From an uncultured Candidatus Saccharibacteria bacterium (GTDB taxonomy: Bacteria > Patescibacteria > Saccharimonadia > Saccharimonadales > 2-12-FULL-41-12): a DNA stretch of 10,212 bases. Below are positions 5,643 to 10,212 of the stretch, piece by piece (within the stretch, counting starts at the first letter, position 1; each line of letters begins with the position of its first letter). The notes under the pieces were generated by a model, which searched no databases, was not told where the DNA came from, and saw nothing but the letters and a program-made list of their open reading frames with translations. The stretch spans positions 1 through 10,212 of the forward strand of contig CAMLDK010000027.1 in assembly GCA_946478995.1 (NCBI GenBank), read 5' to 3'. The position numbers and the translations under genes are program-made.

Positions 5643-6266
5643 ATGGTTGAGCAATTGTTTGGGTCAAAAACGCGTGTTAAGTTATTGCAGTTATTTTATG
5701 GAAATCCAAATCGCTCATTCTATGTCCGTGAGATTACCAGGAAGATTGACGAGCAGATTAATTCGGTCAGACGCGAATTGGCCAACTTGTTGAGTATAGG
5801 GATTATTTCCTCGGAAAACACGAATAATAAGCTTTATTATGAGGTGAACCAAAAATACGAGCACTATAAACCTCTTTCGCAGATATTTAGTAATTCCGCC
5901 GTTAAAACACCTGGAGACGAAGGGGCGGAGGAGGATGACCTTAAGAGTTTGGGCAATGTCGAGCTGGCAATATTAACCGGTCAGTTTACCCGGGACGACA
6001 GAAGCGGAGTGGATTTATTACTCGTAGGAGATTTAAACCAGACACAGGTCGGCAAATATGTGTCAAAACTTGAAAAGAAAGAAAACAGGGAAATAAGATA
6101 TGCTACCATGTCAGCCACCGAATTCAGCTACAGGAAGAATCTTAATGACAGATTCTTAGTAACCGTTTTAGAGTCAAAAAAACAAATTTTGGCGGACAAG
6201 GTAAGTCTGTTGGAAAATAAGAAAGAAAATAATAAGAATAAGAAAAAAGAAGAAAAAGAGGAGTAG
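5643..6266 (+). CDS. Winged-helix DNA-binding protein with a degenerate nucleotidyltransferase-like domain
   Basis: The 207-residue protein starts with a winged helix (about 1-75): KTRVKLLQLFYGNPNRSF, then the recognition-helix region INSVRRELANLLSIGII and a wing ending in KLYYEV. A variable acidic linker follows. Residues about 100-180 (ELAILTGQF, SGVDLLLVGD, ATEFSYRKNLNDRF) resemble the minimal nucleotidyltransferase fold found behind ArsR-like helices, but the GSx-DxD catalytic pattern is incomplete, so enzymatic activity is doubtful. The C-terminus is a lysine/glutamate/asparagine-rich tail. The ATG at 5643 is preferred to the TTG at 5637, which would overlap the miaA stop. It is probably a transcription regulator; its target is unknown. 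Confidence 0.65.
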   Translation: MVEQLFGSKTRVKLLQLFYGNPNRSFYVREITRKIDEQINSVRRELANLLSIGIISSENTNNKLYYEVNQKYEHYKPLSQIFSNSAVKTPGDEGAEEDDLKSLGNVELAILTGQFTRDDRSGVDLLLVGDLNQTQVGKYVSKLEKKENREIRYATMSATEFSYRKNLNDRFLVTVLESKKQILADKVSLLENKKENNKNKKKEEKEE

Positions 6267-6268
6267 TT

Positions 6269-6875
6269 ATGGAAGCCGAATTTTACGGGGCTAATTGTAT
6301 TCGTTTGCGTTCAAAAAACGTCAGTGTGGTAGTGGATGATTACGAGAAGGATAAGGGAAAGCTAGTAATAAAACCCAATGATATAGCTGTTTTTACCAAT
6401 GAATATAGCCAAGAGGTGAAATCCGCTTTTTCGATAGATCAGCCGGGCGAATATGAGGTAAACGATATATCCATACAAGGCATTGCCGCCAGATCGCATA
6501 TGGATCAAGAAGATAAAAAGACCTTTCGTCATCAATGATTTCCGGGTCGTGGTTACCGGACATATTTACCCTGATCTGTCAGAACAGCAGCTTGAAGCAA
6601 TAGGTATGGTAGATGTGCTTTTTGTACCTGTGGGCGGGAACGGCTTTACTCTGGATAGCATTGGCGCCCTAAAGGTTATACGTAAGATAGGACCAAGCAT
6701 AGTAGTGCCAACGCATTATGCCGATAAAGGCGTAAAATATGAAGTGCCCCAGGCGGAGCTTGCCGAAGTGCGCAAGACGCTTTCAATGGAGCCCGCCGAA
6801 GAACTTGACCAATTGAAGCTAAAAGGCCGAGAGTTCGCTGAAGGAACCAAGCTGATAATTTTGAAAAAACAATAG
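6269..6875 (+). pseudogene. Metallo-beta-lactamase-fold (UlaG-like) protein, interrupted by a frameshift
   Basis: The ATG at 6269 follows AGAGGAG and reads normally to MDQEDKKT, then runs into a TGA at 6536-6538. The rest of the protein continues in the +1 frame as FVINDFRVVVTGH and on to a stop at 6873-6875. The break lies at 6521-6527 (ACCTTTC). The C-terminal half has the UlaG-like VPVGGNGFTLD and VPTHYADK motifs. Family members usually read NTxFVI here, so loss of two bases before TTC is a likely cause; one inserted T would also restore the frame. The HxHxDH metal motif expected after the first strands is replaced by TNEYSQEV, so even the intact protein would probably not be a normal hydrolase. 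It could be a pseudogene or a sequencing indel. Confidence 0.75.
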
Positions 6876-6880
6876 AGAAG

Positions 6881-7102
6881 CTATTTCTTAACGGCTTTTC
6901 CTGCTTCTGCGGTTGAAAGCAGGCCTTTTTTCTTCAAAGTACGCAGACCGGCTGCGCTGAGCTTCATTTTAACCTTCTTGCCGTCTACGATAATAGTTTT
7001 CGATTGCAAATTAGGCTTCCAGACTTTAGGGGTTCTTCTTAGCGAGAAGCTTACATTATGGCCGAATTGCTTGCCTTTACCGGTGATTTCACATTTTTGC
7101 AT
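6881..7102 (-). CDS. rpmB: Large ribosomal subunit protein bL28
   Basis: The 73-residue basic protein begins MQKCEITGKGKQFGHNVSFS and has RRTPKVWKPNLQ, both characteristic of L28, followed by the strand IIVDGKKVKMKLSAAGLRTLKKKG. The zinc-binding form of L28 has four cysteines; here only C4 remains, so this is a zinc-free variant. The end is a lysine-rich tail, AGKAVKK. The ATG at 7102 lies eight bases after a -10 box. The gene converges on the frameshifted metallo-beta-lactamase-fold gene with a five-base gap and is divergent from the site-2 protease gene. L28 usually stands alone or with L33, so this single-gene context is normal. Confidence 0.93.
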   Translation of the reverse strand: MQKCEITGKGKQFGHNVSFSLRRTPKVWKPNLQSKTIIVDGKKVKMKLSAAGLRTLKKKGLLSTAEAGKAVKK

Positions 7103-7110
7103 AGAAGGAC

Positions 7111-7139
7111 ATTGTAACTTTTTTTATCTTATAAATCAA
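7111..7139 (-). promoter_or_regulatory. rpmB promoter, leaderless geometry
   Basis: On the minus strand TTGATT (7134-7139), a 17-base spacer and TACAAT (7111-7116) form a good sigma-70-like promoter. The rpmB ATG comes eight bases after the -10, so the mRNA should start at or within a base or two of the start codon. Confidence 0.65.
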
Positions 7140-7141
7140 CA

Positions 7142-7170
7142 TTCAGACTTGATAGCCTTTGAGTTATACT
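7142..7170 (+). promoter_or_regulatory. Site-2 protease promoter, leaderless geometry
   Basis: TTCAGA (7142-7147), 17 bases, then TATACT (7165-7170). The ATG follows after eight bases. The promoter is back to back with that of rpmB and has the same spacing to its start codon. Confidence 0.55.
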
Positions 7171-7178
7171 AGTTTGAT

Positions 7179-7826
7179 ATGAACGGAGGGTTGAACGCGG
7201 TACAATCTTTAGACTTAGCAACGATTGCTATTGTCTTTTTTTCACTGGTAATTTCAATAACCCTTCATGAAGCAATGCATGCCTTTACTTCCCATTGGCT
7301 GGGAGATGACACCGCCTATCTGGAAGGAAGGATTTCTTTAAATCCTTTCCGGCATGTTGATCTCTTCGCTACCGTGCTGCTACCACTTATTACCCTCATA
7401 CTTTTCAAGGTTCCTTTGCTGGCGGCCAAGCCGGTTCCATTCAACCCGAACAGGGTTAAATTCGATGAATTCGGAGCTGCCCTAGTGGGCATAAGCGGCC
7501 CGCTCACCAATCTGTTTTTGGCTGTTTCTACCGCGGGGTTCATAAACTTATTTAGCAACTCTATAGGAGCCGGCTTGCTTGATGTACTATTGATATTCTT
7601 GCTGGTGAATGTGGGTCTTTTCGTCTTCAATATGATGCCCATACCGCCCCTGGACGGCTCACGACTGGTCTATGCTTTTGCTCCAGAATCCGTGCAGAAA
7701 TTTATGGCTAGCATGGAACAGTTCGGCGTCTTTATAGTTTTTGCCCTTGTTTTGTTCATCCCGGCTTATTTTGATCTGATTATTAGTTTAAACAGGTCTA
7801 TAATACAGTTTTTACTTAATGTATAA
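7179..7826 (+). CDS. Site-2 protease family protein (peptidase M50)
   Basis: M50 proteases are zinc metalloproteases that cut within membranes. The 215-residue protein has HEAMH at 30-34 (zinc ligands H30 and H34, catalytic E31) inside a first transmembrane helix, GRISLNPFRHVD after it, and SGPLTNL near 106-112. The third zinc ligand is D159 in NMMPIPPLDGSR. About five hydrophobic segments are visible (about 14-30, 63-80, 107-125, 132-152, 183-202). It is the minimal form without PDZ or CBS domains, so not the classic RseP. Substrates are unknown. The ATG at 7179 sits eight bases after a -10 box and no Shine-Dalgarno precedes it. The TAA stop is inside the -10 box of the following RNA gene. 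Confidence 0.92.
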   Translation: MNGGLNAVQSLDLATIAIVFFSLVISITLHEAMHAFTSHWLGDDTAYLEGRISLNPFRHVDLFATVLLPLITLILFKVPLLAAKPVPFNPNRVKFDEFGAALVGISGPLTNLFLAVSTAGFINLFSNSIGAGLLDVLLIFLLVNVGLFVFNMMPIPPLDGSRLVYAFAPESVQKFMASMEQFGVFIVFALVLFIPAYFDLIISLNRSIIQFLLNV

Positions 7827-7827
7827 T
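7822..7827 (+). promoter_or_regulatory. -10 box of the 7834-7971 RNA
   Basis: A perfect TATAAT containing the site-2 protease stop codon. A start seven bases downstream is G7834, the first base of the closing stem of the RNA. No clear -35 is visible. Confidence 0.55.
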
Positions 7828-7833
7828 TAAAAT

Positions 7834-7971
7834 GTCGAGCATTAGCCGATATGATTTACTCAACAGTTCATAGAACGGGAAATCAATATTCTGGACAGCT
7901 GCGGTTGACCAATGAGATTACCCACCTGGCTCGTCCGGGTTAATTATAAAGGCTTAGCAGCTCGACTTTTT
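7834..7971 (+). ncRNA. Unidentified structured RNA, about 138 nt, with promoter and terminator
   Basis: The ends pair: GUCGAGC (7834-7840) with GCUCGAC (7960-7966), then AGCC (7844-7847) with GGCU (7951-7954), followed at once by five Us. In one fold two arms hang from this closing stem. Arm A pairs 7848-7857 with 7880-7890 and ends in GUUC-AUA-GAAC. Arm B pairs GGAC (7893-7896) with GUCC (7933-7936) and continues as 7897-7905 with 7924-7931, with a loop of about 18. An alternative pairs 7851-7861 with 7937-7947 (ten pairs, two of them G-U, one mismatch), so the RNA could switch. The 4.5S/SRP apical loop, the 5S conserved loops and tmRNA ends are not present, and a 6S-like two-sided central bubble was not found. 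Lack of open frames supports a non-coding gene. Function is unknown. Confidence 0.6.
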
Positions 7972-7985
7972 CATGCAAACAATCT

Positions 7986-8061
7986 CGGGGATTGGCGCAG
8001 TTGGTAGCGCGCACGGCTGGGGGTCGTGAGGTCGCTGGTTCGAATCCAGTATCCCCGACCA
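7986..8061 (+). tRNA. tRNA-Pro (anticodon GGG), CCA encoded
   Basis: The acceptor stem pairs CGGGGAT (7986-7992) with ATCCCCG (8051-8057); the discriminator is A8058 and CCA is 8059-8061. The D-stem is GCGC/GCGC, the anticodon stem CACGG/TCGTG encloses CTGGGGG, giving GGG, which reads CCC and CCU. The T-arm is GCTGG-TTCGAAT-CCAGT. The final A of CCA is also the A of a downstream ATG. The gene starts 14 bases after the U-tract of the preceding RNA and has no clear promoter of its own, so read-through from 7822 is possible. Confidence 0.95.
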
Positions 8062-8753
8062 TGTTAAGATATACGAATATGTGGCAAAAAAAAGATAATG
8101 CGCTTTACCGCAGGTTTGAGTTTAATGATTTTGAAGAATCCTTCAGTTTTATAGAGAAGATTGCCGAAATAGCGCGCCGCCAAAACCATCATCCTAAGAT
8201 AATTAATGAGTATAACGTGGTAGAACTATGGCTTTCTACCCATAGCAAGGGCAATATAGCTACCGAGAAAGATGAGCGGTTTGCTGCCGAGGTGGACGAC
8301 ATATTTGATACAAAAAATAAGAAAGATAATTTTAAATTAGAAGAAGCCAGGCTCTATACGGATGGCGGCTCCAGGGGCAATCCGGGTCCATCTGCATTAG
8401 GCTATGCAATTTTTGATATGGATGACAAAGTAATAGAAAAGAACAGTCGCTATCTGGGAGTTGCGACTAACAACCAGGCTGAGTACCAAGCCCTAAAAGA
8501 AGGACTTGAGGCGTCGCTTATATTAGGGGTGAAAAAAATAAATGTGTTTATGGATAGCCTACTTGTAGTTAACCAGCTTAAAGGGCTCTACAAAGTTAAA
8601 AATAGCGATTTGATGCCGGTGAATCAATCCGTCAGAAGAATTCTTACCGAGTTTGAATCATATACTTTATCCCATATACCAAGGGAACAGAATAGTATTG
8701 CTGATGCTATGGTCAATGAATGCCTGGATGAAGTAAAAAATTCTGATATATAA
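8061..8753 (+). CDS. Fusion of pterin-4a-carbinolamine dehydratase domain and ribonuclease HI
   Basis: One uninterrupted frame encodes two domains, 230 residues from the ATG at 8061. Residues 7-82 match pterin-4a-carbinolamine dehydratase: W8, RRFEFNDFEESFSF, the catalytic HHP at 43-45 and STH ending in H61, then an acidic helix; only the extreme N-terminal helix of the family is missing. After a lysine-rich linker (83-95), residues 96-224 are RNase HI with the full catalytic set D101 (YTDGGSRGNPGP), E141 (NNQAEYQAL), D165 (VFMDS) and D215 (NSIADAMVN). RNase HI cuts RNA in RNA-DNA hybrids; the dehydratase recycles oxidised pterin cofactors, and its homologue DCoH also serves as a dimerisation partner. 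Start is uncertain: 8061 overlaps tRNA-Pro, and ATG 8079 (MWQKK) is free of it and keeps the whole domain. Confidence 0.9.
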   Translation: MLRYTNMWQKKDNALYRRFEFNDFEESFSFIEKIAEIARRQNHHPKIINEYNVVELWLSTHSKGNIATEKDERFAAEVDDIFDTKNKKDNFKLEEARLYTDGGSRGNPGPSALGYAIFDMDDKVIEKNSRYLGVATNNQAEYQALKEGLEASLILGVKKINVFMDSLLVVNQLKGLYKVKNSDLMPVNQSVRRILTEFESYTLSHIPREQNSIADAMVNECLDEVKNSDI

Positions 8754-8754
8754 T
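8749..8754 (+). promoter_or_regulatory. -10 box of the RNase P RNA gene
   Basis: A perfect TATAAT that contains the stop codon of the preceding gene. The RNase P RNA begins six to seven bases downstream, as expected for a direct start. The -35 region is not recognisable. Confidence 0.6.
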
Positions 8755-8759
8755 ATAAA

Positions 8760-9103
8760 GGTCAGATTATCGGCTAATCGCTCTTTTAGAGAGGAAAGTC
8801 CGGGCAGCATAGGGAAGGACAGTTGTTAACGGCAACCGGAGGCGACTCCAGGGAAAGTGCCACAGAGACTAAACATCCGCCCCCGGGCGGTTAAGGTGAA
8901 AAGAGTGAGGTAAGAGCTCACAGTTCCGATAGGCGACTATCGGAAGAGGTAAACCCTGTCTGCTGCAAGGAAGTATGTCTTCATATAGGTTCCCGCCGAA
9001 GGCATTCTATACAAACCGCTTGACCCGTAGGGCAACTTGCGGGCTAGATAGATGATTAGCACCCTTTCAGGGTACAGAACCCGGCTTACAGATAATCTGG
9101 CTT
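8760..9103 (+). ncRNA. rnpB: RNase P RNA (M1 RNA)
   Basis: RNase P RNA is the catalytic RNA that trims tRNA 5' ends. The conserved regions are present in order: GAGGAAAGTCCGGGC near the 5' end, CACAGAGAC, GGTAAACCC (8948-8956), whose GGU binds the tRNA CCA end, and ACAGAACCCGGCTTA (9074-9088). The closing stem P1 pairs 8760-8771 with 9091-9102 over 12 positions including G-U pairs. P1 is followed by TTTATTTTTT (9102-9111), so its 3' strand probably also acts in termination. The length of about 344 nt is typical of bacterial forms. The 3' end converges on rplT, whose stop codon lies at 9103-9105, so rplT read-through would make RNA antisense to rnpB. Confidence 0.97.
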
Positions 9104-9447
9104 TATTTTTTAGCGGCTTCGACGATTTTACTGAATACTTTAGGCTCATTTACAGCCAATTCAGCCAGTACCTTACGATTCAGCTCTATATTATTTTTCT
9201 TTAGGCCGGCTATTAGCTTACTGTAAGAGATATCATTTTGCCTGGCAGCTGCGTTTATACGGGTATTCCAAAGCATTCTAAATGTTCGTTTGCGGTTTTT
9301 CCTATCTCTGGTGGCATTTACCAAAGCTCTAGTAACAGCCTGCTTGCCTCGTCTTACACTAGATCTGTTGGCCCGGCTGAAACCTTTAGTAGCTTTCCGT
9401 ATTTTATTGTGTTTTTTGCGTGCGGCCTCGCCTTTCTTTACGCGCAT
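9103..9447 (-). CDS. rplT: Large ribosomal subunit protein bL20
   Basis: L20 is an early 23S rRNA-binding assembly protein. The 114 residues have the expected pattern: a long, very basic N-terminal extension (ARKKHNKIRKATKGFSR, residues about 9-25), then RTFRMLWNTRINAA and YSKLIAGLKKNNIELNRKVLAELA, and a C-terminal EAAKK. It is last in infC-rpmI-rplT and starts two bases after the rpmI stop, so translation is probably coupled. In many bacteria L20 represses its own operon by binding the leader mRNA; the leader is outside the window, so this cannot be judged here. No minus-strand intrinsic terminator was found after the stop. Confidence 0.97.
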   Translation of the reverse strand: MRVKKGEAARKKHNKIRKATKGFSRANRSSVRRGKQAVTRALVNATRDRKNRKRTFRMLWNTRINAAARQNDISYSKLIAGLKKNNIELNRKVLAELAVNEPKVFSKIVEAAKK

Positions 9448-9449
9448 AA

Positions 9450-9644
9450 TTAAACTCCGAGCTTCCTTTTGATATTTTTCTTGCTCTTACCGAGTATATT
9501 GCTGGCAATAGCTAGTCTTCTTTTGCTTGAAGCCCGCTTTTTCTGAAGGAAATGGTTGCCAGCCGAACGGCGTCTAAGCAACTTGCCCGACTTCGTCGGC
9601 TTTACTCTTTTCTTTGTTCCGCTGTGGGTCTTGAGTTTCGGCAT
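9450..9644 (-). CDS. rpmI: Large ribosomal subunit protein bL35
   Basis: The 64-residue protein begins MPKLKTHSGTKKRVKPT and continues with GKLLRRRSAGNHFLQKK, both diagnostic of L35, a small lysine/arginine-rich protein of the large subunit. The start ATG at 9644 is preceded by AGGAG at a good distance, one of the few clear Shine-Dalgarno sequences in the window. It lies 27 bases after infC and two bases before rplT in the conserved order infC-rpmI-rplT. Confidence 0.97.
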   Translation of the reverse strand: MPKLKTHSGTKKRVKPTKSGKLLRRRSAGNHFLQKKRASSKRRLAIASNILGKSKKNIKRKLGV

Positions 9645-9671
9645 TTGTTCTCCTGGTTATTCTCTTTGGAT

Positions 9672-10212
9672 TTATTTACTTATTACTTTCATAGATTGAT
9701 TGGGACGGACTACGAATATTAACTGTTTCCCGGCAAGCTGCGGCTGTTGTTCGACTATTGCGTGCTCTCCCAACAGCTCGATTACCTTCTCGGCCAGTCC
9801 AAAACCTAATTCTTTATGGGCCAGCTCTCTACCTCTGTAAAAAATAACCAGTTTAACCTTATGGCCGTTTTCTAGAAATTTTTTAACCTTGCTTAGCTTT
9901 ACCTCTAAATCATGGTCGCCTATTTTAAGGCCGAACCGCATCTGCTTTACTTCAAGAGTTTTAGCATTGCGCCGGTTTTTTTGAAGTTGTTTCGTACGTT
10001 GGTAGTTGTACTTACCCCAATCAACAATCTTAGCTACCGGTGGATTCGCATTCGGTGAGATCTCGACCAAGTCTAGCTCTTGATCAGAAGCTAGCTTTAG
10101 GGCCTCAGCCTTTGAGATAACTCCTATCTGATTACCGCTCTGATCTATAACGCGCAGGGTACTAGCCTTTATCGCATAGTTCAGCCGAGGTTTCTTACTG
10201 ATTACAAATCTC
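9672..10212 (-). CDS. infC: Translation initiation factor IF-3 (5' end outside window)
   Basis: IF-3 keeps the 30S subunit free and checks start-codon pairing. The frame is open from the right edge (first full codon at 10211) to the TAA at 9672-9674, giving 179 visible residues. The N-domain is nearly complete: PRLNYAIKASTLRVID, IGVISKAEALKLA and DLVEISPNANPPVAKIVDWGKY. A basic linker follows (YQRTKQLQKNRRNAK), then the C-domain with VKQMRFGLKIGDHD and FYRGRELAHKELG. The TTG inside DLVEI at 10070 is not a real start because the conserved N-domain lies before it. No ATG is seen in the visible upstream part, so the start is beyond the edge; infC often uses AUU, but that cannot be judged. Confidence 0.96.
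   Translation of the reverse strand, partial: RFVISKKPRLNYAIKASTLRVIDQSGNQIGVISKAEALKLASDQELDLVEISPNANPPVAKIVDWGKYNYQRTKQLQKNRRNAKTLEVKQMRFGLKIGDHDLEVKLSKVKKFLENGHKVKLVIFYRGRELAHKELGFGLAEKVIELLGEHAIVEQQPQLAGKQLIFVVRPNQSMKVISK

Noticed and set aside
6511..6527. Programmed -1 frameshift at TAAAAAG in the metallo-beta-lactamase-fold gene
   Set aside because: The required shift is +1 (or -2), not -1, and the A-run is preceded by T, so it is not a canonical slippery heptamer.
7834..7971. Assignment as 4.5S SRP RNA, 5S rRNA, tmRNA or 6S RNA
   Set aside because: The GGAAG apical loop with AGCAGC of SRP is absent, the 5S loop sequences do not match, there is no alanine-tRNA-like end, and no two-sided central bubble was found. 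6S is the least firmly excluded.
7992..8060. In-frame N-terminal extension of the dehydratase-RNase H protein
   Set aside because: These 23 codons are the tRNA-Pro gene read as protein; the peptide is the typical false translation of a tRNA.
1..10212. CRISPR array, mobile element, prophage or alternative genetic code
   Set aside because: No spaced identical repeats, no transposase or integrase, no terminal inverted repeats, and in-frame UGA is used as a normal stop.

Overview
The window looks like chromosomal DNA from a small-genome bacterium of the Candidate Phyla Radiation, most likely Candidatus Saccharibacteria (TM7). This is an inference from style, not from a marker search. The signs are short intergenic gaps, genes overlapping by a few to about 20 bases, a ThrRS that starts directly at its editing domain, an L28 of unusual sequence, promoters sitting almost on top of start codons, and stops read with the standard code. 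There is no sign of phage, insertion sequence, integron or CRISPR array.

Layout. 1-827 is the C-terminal part of a membrane family-2 glycosyltransferase, convergent by 11 bases with nrdR (817-1224, minus). From 1225 to 2047 there is no long gene but much signal: an inverted repeat in the nrdR promoter, three 12-base direct repeats, a minus-strand terminator, a possible 32-residue ORF, tRNA-Val(GAC) on minus, a hairpin-rich transcript unit with its own terminator on plus, and a T-box leader in front of thrS. From 2048 to 6875 a tightly packed plus-strand operon carries thrS, a 5'-nucleotidase-like HAD protein, an alkyltransferase-like DNA-lesion binder, miaA, a winged-helix protein and a metallo-beta-lactamase-fold gene broken by a frameshift. 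rpmB (minus) converges on it.

From 7179 come a site-2 protease, then an unidentified structured RNA of about 138 nt with its own -10 box and U-tract (7834-7971), tRNA-Pro(GGG), a gene fusing a pterin-4a-carbinolamine dehydratase domain to RNase HI, and the RNase P RNA (8760-9103). The minus strand then holds infC-rpmI-rplT, with infC running off the right edge.

Functionally this is mostly a translation and RNA-processing neighbourhood: ThrRS, MiaA, IF-3, L20, L35, L28, two tRNAs, RNase P RNA and an RNase H. Regulation is unusually visible. thrS appears to be controlled by a translational T-box, nrdR by an operator over its promoter, and several genes by promoters that would give leaderless or nearly leaderless mRNAs. 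The strongest candidates for something undescribed are the dehydratase-RNase H fusion, the 7834-7971 RNA and the compact T-box.
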